This document shows positions 25,922 through 32,561 of a DNA stretch of 64,000 nt, piece after piece (position 1 is the stretch's first letter; each line of letters starts with the position of its first letter). This DNA is from Bacteroidetes bacterium UBA4416 (GTDB lineage: Bacteria; Bacteroidota; Bacteroidia; B-17B0; Aurantibacillaceae). The translations under genes and the position numbers were made by a program. The stretch lies in NCBI GenBank assembly GCA_002390745.1, contig DGQK01000012.1, positions 124,001-188,000 of the forward strand, written 5' to 3'. Under the pieces are notes generated by a model. The model saw only the letters and a list, made by a program, of their open reading frames with translations. It did no database searches and was not told where the DNA came from.

Positions 25922-27768
25922 TATAAATAAATCTGGCTTCCCTTTTGCCTGAACTCTTCCGATTTATCGAACATGCCGTTGGCAGCCAATTCCCTGATCT
26001 CCTGCGTGATCTTCATCGAACAGAATTTTGGTCCGCACATTGAGCAAAAATGCGCTATTTTAGCACCATCGGCAGGCAGGGTCTCATCATGGAATTCACG
26101 GGCAGTATCCGGATCCAACGATAAGTTGAACTGGTCTTCCCACCTGAATTCAAAGCGTGCTTTACTCAGGGCATTATCGCGGTACTGTGCGCCAAAATGC
26201 CCCTTGGCGAGGTCGGCAGCGTGTGCTGCCAGTTTATACGTGATCACGCCGTCCTTGACATCCTTTTTATTCGGAAGGCCTAAATGTTCTTTCGGTGTCA
26301 CATAGCATAGCATCGCTGTGCCGAACCAGCCGATCATGGCGGCTCCAATGGCCGAGGTAATATGGTCATAGCCCGGTGCAATGTCCGTGGTCAACGGGCC
26401 GAGCGTATAGAAAGGTGCTTCGTGGCATTCCTTCAGCTGCTTGTCCATATTTTCTTTGATGAGGTGCATCGGCACATGTCCGGGCCCTTCGATCATCACC
26501 TGCACATCATGCTTCCAGGCAATTTTTGTCAGCTTGCCCAGCGTTTCGAGTTCTGCAAATTGCGCCGCGTCGTTGGCATCCGCGATAGATCCCGGCCGCA
26601 GGCCATCGCCGAGTGAAAAGGCTACATCGTAGGCTTTCATGATCTCGCAGATCTCTTCGAAATGCGTATATAGGAAATTTTCCTTATGATGGGCCAGGCA
26701 CCATTTGGCCATAATGGAGCCTCCGCGTGAAACAATCCCGGTCATGCGTTTTGCAGTCAGGGGGATGTAACGCAACAAAACACCCGCATGGATGGTGAAG
26801 TAGGAAACGCCCTGCTCGGCCTGTTCGATCAGGGTGTCTTTAAATAATTCCCAGCTAAGGTCTTCCGCTTTGCCGTTTACTTTTTCCAGGGCCTGGTAAA
26901 TGGGTACGGTGCCAATAGGAACAGGTGAATTACGAATGATCCATTCCCTCGTTTCATGAATGTTCTTCCCTGTCGACAGGTCCATGATCGTATCTGCGCC
27001 CCAGCGGCAGGCCCATACGGCTTTTTCTACCTCCTCTTCAATGCTTGAGCTTACCGCACTGTTTCCGATGTTGGCATTTATCTTTACTAAAAAATTCCGA
27101 CCGATGATCATCGGTTCACTCTCCGGGTGGTTGATGTTATTGGGAATGATAGCGCGGCCTGCCGCAATTTCATCACGCACAAATTCCGGCGTGATCAGCC
27201 CTTTCGGTAGCTTTGCGCCGAAGCTTTCTCCCGCATGCTGCTGCGAAAGCGTGTCGTACTGGCCGTTCAGCTGCGTTTTCAGAAGATCGCTGTTTTGATT
27301 TTCACGGATGGCGACGTATTCCATTTCTGCTGTTACAATGCCTTGTTTGGCATAGTACAGCTGCGAAACGTTAGCGCCCGCTTTGGCTTTCAGCGGCTGC
27401 CTGATATGTTCGAAGCGAAGCGCATCCAGTGAGGGGTCGTTCCTCCGGTTTTTCCCGAAATCAGAACTCACGGTGTCAAGCCGCTCAACGTCGTTCCTGT
27501 CCAGGATCCACTGTTCCCTGATGCGCGGCAAGCCTTTTTTAATATCGATCACCGCATGGTCATCGGTGAAAGGCCCCCCGGTGTCGTATACCGTGACAGG
27601 CGCGTTGTGCTCTGTTTTCCCGTTTGCCTGCCTAGTAGGAGATAATGTAATTTCACGCATGGCCACTTTGATGTTGTGACGTACGCCTTCTACATAAATT
27701 TTCCGGGATCCGGAAATAGCCCCGGTCGAAATTGTTTTTTCCGGATTGTTTTTTTCTGCTGTGCTCAT
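25921..27768 (-). CDS. thiC: Phosphomethylpyrimidine synthase
   Basis: 615 residues. ThiC rearranges aminoimidazole ribotide into HMP-phosphate by non-canonical radical SAM chemistry. The C-terminal iron-sulfur motif CSMCGPKFCSM (C-x2-C-x4-C) is intact, and MEGPGHVPMH, MDLSTGKNIHETREWI and FSLGDGLRPGSIADANDAAQF are the conserved core. The N-terminal extension with SRKIYVEG...IKVAMREI is normal for the longer bacterial form. It starts 2 bases after thiS and ends at the start of the TenI-like gene. Under the TPP riboswitch. Confidence 0.98.
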   Translation of the reverse strand: MSTAEKNNPEKTISTGAISGSRKIYVEGVRHNIKVAMREITLSPTRQANGKTEHNAPVTVYDTGGPFTDDHAVIDIKKGLPRIREQWILDRNDVERLDTVSSDFGKNRRNDPSLDALRFEHIRQPLKAKAGANVSQLYYAKQGIVTAEMEYVAIRENQNSDLLKTQLNGQYDTLSQQHAGESFGAKLPKGLITPEFVRDEIAAGRAIIPNNINHPESEPMIIGRNFLVKINANIGNSAVSSSIEEEVEKAVWACRWGADTIMDLSTGKNIHETREWIIRNSPVPIGTVPIYQALEKVNGKAEDLSWELFKDTLIEQAEQGVSYFTIHAGVLLRYIPLTAKRMTGIVSRGGSIMAKWCLAHHKENFLYTHFEEICEIMKAYDVAFSLGDGLRPGSIADANDAAQFAELETLGKLTKIAWKHDVQVMIEGPGHVPMHLIKENMDKQLKECHEAPFYTLGPLTTDIAPGYDHITSAIGAAMIGWFGTAMLCYVTPKEHLGLPNKKDVKDGVITYKLAAHAADLAKGHFGAQYRDNALSKARFEFRWEDQFNLSLDPDTAREFHDETLPADGAKIAHFCSMCGPKFCSMKITQEIRELAANGMFDKSEEFRQKGSQIYL

Positions 27769-27770
27769 GG

Positions 27771-27974
27771 TTATCCTCCTTGTGTGGCTTTAATGATTAG
27801 TATGCTGTCATTGGATTTCAGGAGGTGCCCTTCCCAATTAGCTTTGGGAATAACGGTATTGTTCACGGCCACGGCAATGCCCTTTTGTTTATCGCCTAAA
27901 CGCGCGTGCACGAGGTCATAGAGCGTGCTGTGGTCTGTAACTTCCTGTGATGAATTGTTTACTGTGATTTCCAT
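27771..27974 (-). CDS. thiS: Sulfur carrier protein ThiS
   Basis: 67 residues, ending in the essential Gly-Gly that becomes the thiocarboxylate. Ubiquitin-like; it carries sulfur from the cysteine-desulfurase path through ThiF to ThiG. The frame is open upstream, but the ATG at 27972-27974 (MEITVNNSSQEV) gives the normal length, and the 27 extra codons would lie within the riboswitch and leader. AVAVNNTVIPKANWEGHLL is the conserved ThiS core. First gene of the operon. Confidence 0.95.
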   Translation of the reverse strand: MEITVNNSSQEVTDHSTLYDLVHARLGDKQKGIAVAVNNTVIPKANWEGHLLKSNDSILIIKATQGG

Positions 27975-28017
27975 TCCTGTAAATGCATACTTTAGGAATG
28001 GCGCAGACTGCCTTCTT

Positions 28018-28092
28018 ACTTTTCCCTTCGTCAGTGCTAACTGTATCAGGTTCAACGGGTATAATCTCAGTCCTTTTGCAGGACACCCCTAA
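28018..28092 (-). promoter_or_regulatory. TPP riboswitch (thi box)
   Basis: Read on the minus strand the leader contains, in order, GGGGTG, CTGAGA, ACCCGTTGAACCTGAT and CAGTTAGCACTGACGAAGGGA, the pyrimidine- and pyrophosphate-sensing helices of the TPP aptamer. All the invariant segments (CUGAGA, ACCCNNNGAACCUGAUCNGG-type, GNNGAAGGGA) are recognisable. It ends about 45 bases before thiS. No strong terminator follows it, so control by masking of the translation start is more likely than transcription stop (inference). Confidence 0.95.
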
Positions 28093-28100
28093 AGTTGCTC

Positions 28101-28108
28101 CAAATGTA
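28101..28108 (-). promoter_or_regulatory. Promoter -7 box of the thi operon (TACATTTG)
   Basis: A perfect TAnnTTTG box reading toward the thi operon, 8 bases before the first riboswitch nucleotides, which is where transcription would need to begin to make a complete aptamer. No clear TTG at -33. The agreement with the riboswitch edge makes this one of the better supported promoters of the window. Confidence 0.7.
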
Positions 28109-28287
28109 AGTAAAAAATAATACGACCGCTTATGTTTTTAAAAAAATATCCGGAATGCTTGCCTGGCAAGGGGTTTACAGAGTGTATCGTATGGCGTTTT
28201 TTGAAAAAGTAACAACGATCGTGAATCCGATAAGATATTTAAAGCATCTAAGAAATGACTTTGAGATGAAACAGCATCTCCGGAAAA

Positions 28288-29217
28288 TCAGCCCTGTGGT
28301 TTTATGAATTGCAGGTTCCGTTTCAGGCCCTTGTACTTGGTACGTTTCACAGCACTGTTTTTAAATACCTTACTGAATACCTCTTCAGTCATATCATACC
28401 ACTCTTCGGCAGAATAATCCAGCAAGCCGTTCGTGTTGGTGAACTTCGGCTCCTGGTGAGGAATGCTGAATCTGTTCCAGGGGCACACATCCTGGCATAC
28501 ATCGCAGCCGAATGCCCAGTTATCGAACTTATTTTTAAAATCCCCGGGGATGGCCTCTTTCAGCTCAATGGTAAAGTAGCTGATGCATTTGCTGCCGTCT
28601 ACAACAAAAGGTTCTACGATGGCCTGTGTCGGGCATGCATCGATGCAGCGTGTGCAGGTGCCGCAGTAATCGGCAACAGGGCCGTCATACTCAAGCTCCA
28701 GGTCGATGATGAGCTCCGCAATAAAGAAGAAAGAGCCTTGCTGTTTATTGATGAGGTTGGCATTCTTGCCGATCCATCCCAGGCCGCTTTTTTTAGCCCA
28801 GGCTTTATCCAGCACAGGTGCGCTGTCTACGAAGGCGCGTCCGTTCACATCGCCGATCTGCTCCTTCAGTGTGTTCAGGAATTCTTTCAGCTTATCTTTG
28901 ATCACCTCATGGTAATCGAGGCCATAGGCATACTTGGAAATTTTGGGAGCATCCTGGTTTTGTGATTGGGAAGGGTAGTAGTTGTAAAGCAAGGATATAA
29001 CGGACTTCGCACCTTCCACGAGCAGCCTCGGATCCAGGCGTTTGTCGAAATGGTTTTCCATGTACTCCATCTTTCCGTGCCTGTTCTGTTTCAGCCAGCT
29101 TTCGAGGCGCGGCGCTTCCTCTTCCAGGAACTCCGCTTTGGAGATCCCGCAAAAATCAAAGCCCAGCCGCCTGGCTTCCTGTTTGATGATGGCTGTATGT
29201 TTGGAAGCAGCAGACAT
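28288..29217 (-). CDS. queG: Epoxyqueuosine reductase
   Basis: 309 residues. QueG makes queuosine from epoxyqueuosine at the wobble position of GUN-anticodon tRNAs, using cobalamin and two [4Fe-4S] clusters. Visible are the N-terminal LGFDFCGISKAEFL, GRAFVDSAPVLDKAWAKKSGLGWIGKN, the first cluster motif CGTCTRCIDACPTQAI and the second FGCDVCQDVCPWNRF. It starts 25 bases after the 104-residue gene and may be the last cistron of the transcript from 30150. Confidence 0.97.
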   Translation of the reverse strand: MSAASKHTAIIKQEARRLGFDFCGISKAEFLEEEAPRLESWLKQNRHGKMEYMENHFDKRLDPRLLVEGAKSVISLLYNYYPSQSQNQDAPKISKYAYGLDYHEVIKDKLKEFLNTLKEQIGDVNGRAFVDSAPVLDKAWAKKSGLGWIGKNANLINKQQGSFFFIAELIIDLELEYDGPVADYCGTCTRCIDACPTQAIVEPFVVDGSKCISYFTIELKEAIPGDFKNKFDNWAFGCDVCQDVCPWNRFSIPHQEPKFTNTNGLLDYSAEEWYDMTEEVFSKVFKNSAVKRTKYKGLKRNLQFIKPQG

Positions 29218-29242
29218 GAAACGATAAGAAAAAAGAAAGGGC

Positions 29243-29557
29243 TTAGCCGGAAAATTTAGACTTCAATACACTTTTCAGGATATCCATGAAGCCTCCGCTT
29301 TCCGGCTCTTCTTCCTTACTCGTTTTTTTTTGGAACAGCCCTTTCACAAGGCTCACTACTGTGCCGGCCTGCTGGAACAGGTTTCCCGATAAGATGCCGT
29401 TGATAAGCCTGGTGATCCCGGCGGTCACCACTTCCTCCGGCAGCGTTTTCAACTGCAGCCTGATGAGCTCCTCCTGTTTCTTCAGGCGCTTTTTCACGCG
29501 CAACTCCTCGCGCTCGAGGTCGGCGTAGTTGTTTATGGAATAGTTACTCTTCGTCAT
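29243..29557 (-). CDS. Small conserved-looking cytoplasmic or membrane-associated protein, unknown
   Basis: 104 residues. The N-terminal half is charged and probably helical (EREELRVKKRLKKQEELIRLQLKTLPEEVV), the middle is apolar and Gly-rich (GITRLINGILSGNLFQQAGTVVSLVKGLF), the tail is Lys/Glu then hydrophobic. The start at 29557 (MTKSNYS) overlaps the holin-family gene by 14 bases; a GTG-less extension of 5 codons exists upstream. It is the third of three small genes (YtxH-like, holin-like, this) that recur together in Bacteroidota from memory. Function unknown, perhaps envelope stress. Confidence 0.75.
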   Translation of the reverse strand: MTKSNYSINNYADLEREELRVKKRLKKQEELIRLQLKTLPEEVVTAGITRLINGILSGNLFQQAGTVVSLVKGLFQKKTSKEEEPESGGFMDILKSVLKSKFSG

Positions 29558-29921
29558 CGTCGTCAATCGCATTAGGGTCGTTCTCGAAAAATATATCCGC
29601 TACCATGTCCATGATACGGCCCGAAAAATAAGCTTTGTACAAAATGATGAACAAGAGCAGCAGGGTGAAATACATACCTGCCACAATGCTGAAGCCATAG
29701 AAATTACTGTTGAGCTTCTCTGCAAAATAATACGAAAGCATCAGGCCCAGGAACATCACCACAAAGAACATCAATATGGCGGCAATGAAAATGAAAATTA
29801 CCTTGCTGGTAATCTTCGCCGTTTTTTTGGCAGCCTGGATCTTCAGCAGCAGCAGCCGTTCCTCCGTGTATTTTTTGACCAGCTCATAGGTCTCGTCAAA
29901 ATAGTCTGATTCTTTTTCCAT
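29544..29921 (-). CDS. Phage-holin-like (holin superfamily III type) membrane protein
   Basis: 125 residues with two membrane segments (about residues 36-62 and 76-98) flanked by charged ends; the first cytoplasmic part is ELVKKYTEERLLLLKIQAAKKTAKI and the C terminus is Asp/Glu-rich. This is the pattern of the cellular protein family labelled 'phage holin family' (PF07332), which is not phage-borne. It lies 1 base from the YtxH-like gene and overlaps the next, so the three are one operon. Likely an inner-membrane envelope protein; no direct function known. Confidence 0.82.
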   Translation of the reverse strand: MEKESDYFDETYELVKKYTEERLLLLKIQAAKKTAKITSKVIFIFIAAILMFFVVMFLGLMLSYYFAEKLNSNFYGFSIVAGMYFTLLLLFIILYKAYFSGRIMDMVADIFFENDPNAIDDDDEE

Positions 29922-29922
29922 A

Positions 29923-30150
29923 CTATACCGTATCGCCTTCGGAATTACCGCCGCTGTTATTCATCAGACCGGCCAGCTCATGCTCCAGCTGTTTTATTTT
30001 TGCTTTGATATCCTCCGCTGCTGAGGACGCTTTCTCTTTGGCGTTCTCTACAAATTCTTTTCCCTGTTCGCTTTCGAGCAGTTTGGCAATAGCCACACCT
30101 GCCAAAGCACCAATGGCGAAAGCGCCGATGAGTTTGCTTGTGTTATTCAT
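29923..30150 (-). CDS. YtxH-domain small protein
   Basis: 75 residues. One N-terminal hydrophobic segment (LIGAFAIGALAGVAIAKLL) is followed by an amphipathic helix with SEQGKEFVENAKEKASSAAEDIKAKIKQLEHEL, the YtxH/gas-vesicle-like pattern. Such proteins are often induced by general or envelope stress. First gene of the small envelope operon that continues to queG. A TACCTTAG sequence (30177-30184, minus strand) is one mismatch from the -7 consensus. Confidence 0.85.
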   Translation of the reverse strand: MNNTSKLIGAFAIGALAGVAIAKLLESEQGKEFVENAKEKASSAAEDIKAKIKQLEHELAGLMNNSGGNSEGDTV

Positions 30151-30248
30151 GATGCCGGGTTTAAAAAAGGCCCATACTAAGGTACGATTATTTTGGATAG
30201 TTCAGAAGAACAGCCTTAAATCCTTGTCTTCAGCAGGTGCCACCAGTC

Positions 30249-30271
30249 ATCTGTCGCCGGCCGGCAGAGAT
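30249..30271. other. G+C-rich hairpin after ruvB
   Basis: The perfect 10-bp palindrome GCCGGCCGGC (30256-30265) is extended by ATCT (30249-30252) against AGAT (30268-30271). It sits 14 bases past the ruvB stop on the minus strand. There is no T-run, so it is more likely an mRNA-end hairpin than a classical terminator. Confidence 0.4.
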
Positions 30272-30284
30272 AAGAGATGCTTCC

Positions 30285-31313
30285 TTAGTCTTCGAACAAG
30301 CCGCCCAGCCTGCCCCTGAATGATTTTCCGAGGTGCTTATACGCCTTTTCGGTAGCTTCGCGGCCACGTGGCGTGCGGGCAAGGTAGCCTTCCTGGATGA
30401 GGAAGGGTTCATAGACCTCTTCGATCGTTCCCGACTCTTCGCCCACGGCTGTGCTGATGGTGGTAATTCCTACCGGCCCGCCTTTGAATTTATCGATGAT
30501 GGCCGAGAGGATGCGGTGGTCCATTTCGTCCAGACCGTCCTTATCTACATTCAGCGCTTTGAGGCCGTAGGTGGCAATGTCCAGTGTAATCGTGCCGTCG
30601 CCTTTGATCTGGGCGAAATCCCTCACGCGGCGCAGGAGCGCATTGGCAATCCGCGGTGTCCCCCGGCTGCGCCGGGCAATTTCATAAGCTGCCTCTTCGG
30701 CGATTTCCACATTCAGGATCTCGCAGCTGCGCTGTACGATGCCCGTCAGCACTTTGCTGTTATAATAGTTCAGGCGCGAGGTAATTCCGAAGCGGGCCCT
30801 TAGCGGGGCCGTGAGCAGGCCGCTGCGTGTGGTAGCGCCTACCAGTGTAAAAGGGTTTAATTTGATCTGTACTGTACGCGCATTCGGGCCGCTATCGATC
30901 ATGATGTCGATCTTATAATCTTCCATTGCCGAATACAGGTATTCCTCCACGATCGGGCTCAGGCGGTGGATCTCATCCACAAACAGCACGTCGTAGGGTT
31001 CCAGATTCGTGAGCAGGCCGGCCAGGTCGCCCGGCTTATCAAGCACCGGGCCGCTGGTTACTTTCAGGTTCACGCCAAGATCATTGGAGATGATATGGGC
31101 CAGCGTCGTTTTCCCCAGGCCCGGAGGGCCGTGCAGGAGCACGTGGTCCAGGGCTTCTTCCCGTTGCTTGGCGGCCATCACAAAAATACGCAGATTGTCC
31201 ACCACGCTTTCCTGCCCGCTGAAATCGCTGAACTCAACGGGGCGCAGGGCCTTTTCGTAATCCTTGTCGGTGCTGGTTTGTTTTTCGCCGCTGGCGTCTA
31301 AATGCTCGTTCAT
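30285..31313 (-). CDS. ruvB: Holliday junction branch migration DNA helicase RuvB
   Basis: 342 residues, normal length. The motor of the RuvAB complex that moves Holliday junctions during recombination repair. Walker A HGPPGLGKTTLAHIIS, Walker B VLFVDEIHRLSP, sensor 1 LVGATTRSGLLTAPLRARFG and the C-terminal winged helix YLARTPRGREATEKAYKHLG are all present. The frame is open 67 codons further, but the ATG at 31311-31313 gives MNEHLD... with the RPxxFSDFSGQE start, and the extension would be encoded by an interspersed repeat. A TATTTTTA box ends 6 bases before this ATG. Confidence 0.97.
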   Translation of the reverse strand: MNEHLDASGEKQTSTDKDYEKALRPVEFSDFSGQESVVDNLRIFVMAAKQREEALDHVLLHGPPGLGKTTLAHIISNDLGVNLKVTSGPVLDKPGDLAGLLTNLEPYDVLFVDEIHRLSPIVEEYLYSAMEDYKIDIMIDSGPNARTVQIKLNPFTLVGATTRSGLLTAPLRARFGITSRLNYYNSKVLTGIVQRSCEILNVEIAEEAAYEIARRSRGTPRIANALLRRVRDFAQIKGDGTITLDIATYGLKALNVDKDGLDEMDHRILSAIIDKFKGGPVGITTISTAVGEESGTIEEVYEPFLIQEGYLARTPRGREATEKAYKHLGKSFRGRLGGLFED

Positions 31314-31319
31314 GCGCAG

Positions 31320-31327
31320 TAAAAATA
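31320..31327 (-). promoter_or_regulatory. Probable -7 box of ruvB (TATTTTTA)
   Basis: One mismatch from TAnnTTTG, reading toward ruvB and 6 bases before its ATG. A 15-base near-palindrome (GCTATAA/TTATAGC, 31350-31364) lies 22 bases further upstream and could bind a regulator, though nothing proves it. Confidence 0.35.
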
Positions 31328-31386
31328 CACATTTAAAAAACAGGGTGCTGCTATAAATTATAGCATTTATCGGCCATAGAACAGGA

Positions 31387-31510
31387 GGGGCCTGCGTGAG
31401 GGACAGAGTGGCCTGTCTGAGCTCTCCCGCAAGGTTCTGATCGCGACTTGTCGTGACTCGAAGCACTTGCGGGAAGCGAGCCACGAAGGCCCGACCCGAA
31501 GGGGCACGCC
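31387..31510 (+). repeat. Bacteroidota-type interspersed repeat, copy 1
   Basis: Head GCGTGAGGGACAGAGTGG, then a central hairpin TCCCGCAAG (31425-31433)/CTTGCGGGA (31466-31474), then a tail AAGGCCCGACCCGAAGGGG ending in CACGCC. Heads and tails of this pattern recur at 46554-46648 and 58174-58256. It lies between divergent ruvB and the gene at 31548. The three copies share ends but differ in the central stem. Confidence 0.6.
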
Positions 31511-31547
31511 ACAATACCCTGAACCAGTATTCTTTATGTTTAAAATA

Positions 31548-31781
31548 ATGGATTATTCCTTAATTTTGAATCAAAATTCAAGCACTATGGGCGCTGCGCT
31601 GTTTATCTCGATGGGACTTTTAGCCCTCTTGAGTATTCCTTTAATTACGGCCACCTTTGCCAACCGCCTGGGACGAAATCCTAAAAAATGGTTCCTGATC
31701 GGCATCCTGTTGCCGGTTGTTGCCACCTTCATTTTATTCTTTCTGCCCGATCTGTCTGAAAAGAACGAGGACATGATGTAG
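31548..31781 (+). CDS. Small two-helix membrane protein, unknown
   Basis: 77 residues from the ATG at 31548; ATG starts at 31536 and 31587 are alternatives. Two hydrophobic segments (about 15-36 and 47-67) are joined by a short basic loop (ANRLGRNPKKW), and the C terminus is acidic. The loop with R-NPKKW-LIG resembles the small 'phospholipase_D-nuclease N-terminal'-like and superinfection-immunity-type membrane proteins, but I cannot place it. TATGTTTA at 31535-31542 is one mismatch from a -7 box and would give a leaderless message from 31548. Confidence 0.6.
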   Translation: MDYSLILNQNSSTMGAALFISMGLLALLSIPLITATFANRLGRNPKKWFLIGILLPVVATFILFFLPDLSEKNEDMM

Positions 31782-31809
31782 GATTTAATTAAGAATTACC
31801 TGAGCCGTA

Positions 31810-32475
31810 TCACCAATACGCCGGGCCGTACTTTTTGGTGATCTTTGATTTCGGCGCCGCTTCGAAAAAGATCTGGTCGAACCAGATAAGCAGCTTTGGC
31901 GCACAGGTAAAGGAGTTTAGCTTTTCCCCCACATTCGCGGTATTTTTCAGGGCAAAGCGGTAGCCCATGTCGAGCCCTAGCCCGCACCAGGTAAAGATCT
32001 TAAATTGCAGGCTCATGCCTGGTTCATAAATGAGCAGAAAGTGCTTTTTCGATCGGACGGTTTCCTCGTTATACCTGTAGCGGAACCAGGCCAGGCCTGT
32101 GCCCGCCTGTATGGGTACACTCAGCTGCCAGCGCTTACTCTTATAAAATACAAAATCGGCGTAGTAGCACAGGTAGTGAAACTTCAGGTAATTATCGACG
32201 CTGACCTCACCGGTCAGTCCCTGGATCTTCAGCTGGTCGCTGACATCGCCGTCGAGCCAGCTGTAGCCTATGCCCACCCGTAGTTTCCGCCTGAAGGTAA
32301 GGCCGAGCCTCACGCCCGATACTTTGGTGGCGGTATGGTTGAAAAAAGAGTAGCGCGATTCCAGGCGCGCATCGATTCCGGGTTTGGAACGAAGCAGCAC
32401 CTTGAAGGTATCCAGAAACTGGCTTTTTACCGTCAGGCTGATGAACAGCATCGCTATGAAGGCGGCAATTTTCAC
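31810..32475 (-). CDS. Probable secreted or outer-membrane beta-barrel protein, unknown
   Basis: 221 residues. A signal peptide (MKIAAFIAMLFISLTVKSQF, cleavage near residue 18) is followed by alternating aromatic and polar strands (YSFFNHTATKVSGVRLGLTFRRKLRVGIGYSW, LKFHYLCYYADFVFYKSKRWQLSVPIQAGTGLAWFRY). The spacing suits a small outer-membrane barrel with about eight strands. The C terminus is basic rather than ending in Phe. No family is recognised. Divergent from recG, with 86 bases between start codons. Confidence 0.75.
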   Translation of the reverse strand: MKIAAFIAMLFISLTVKSQFLDTFKVLLRSKPGIDARLESRYSFFNHTATKVSGVRLGLTFRRKLRVGIGYSWLDGDVSDQLKIQGLTGEVSVDNYLKFHYLCYYADFVFYKSKRWQLSVPIQAGTGLAWFRYRYNEETVRSKKHFLLIYEPGMSLQFKIFTWCGLGLDMGYRFALKNTANVGEKLNSFTCAPKLLIWFDQIFFEAAPKSKITKKYGPAYW

Positions 32476-32524
32476 AGCTGTAAAAATACAGCAGAATAAA
32501 TGTGGACAAATCGGGCTGTGAGAA

Positions 32525-32555
32525 TTGTATTAACAGGCAGGGTGTAGTAAATTTG
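32525..32555 (+). promoter_or_regulatory. Promoter of recG (TTG-N20-TAAATTTG)
   Basis: -33 element TTG at 32525-32527 and -7 box TAAATTTG at 32548-32555, spacing 20. The box ends 6 bases before the recG ATG at 32562, so transcription would start at or within a few bases of the start codon. It also rules out the upstream GTG start at 32502. Confidence 0.7.
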
Positions 32556-32561
32556 CCTTGC

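Larger units (their letters stand above)
27975..28287. other. Leader and intergenic region between thiS and queG
   Basis: About 310 bases. The part next to thiS is the riboswitch with its promoter. From 28109 to the queG stop at 28288 the DNA is A+T-rich and shows no coding frame, clear terminator or repeat that I can support. Confidence 0.6.

Noticed and set aside
29544..29921. Prophage origin of the holin-family gene
   Set aside because: Neighbours are a YtxH protein, queG and ruvB; no other phage gene is present, and this family is commonly cellular in Bacteroidota.
30285..31514. RuvB extended by 67 N-terminal residues
   Set aside because: The extension is encoded by an interspersed repeat and the intergenic A+T-rich DNA, upstream of the probable promoter box; the ATG at 31313 gives the family length.
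32502..32561. GTG start for recG, 20 codons earlier
   Set aside because: It would place the start codon upstream of the -33/-7 promoter pair.
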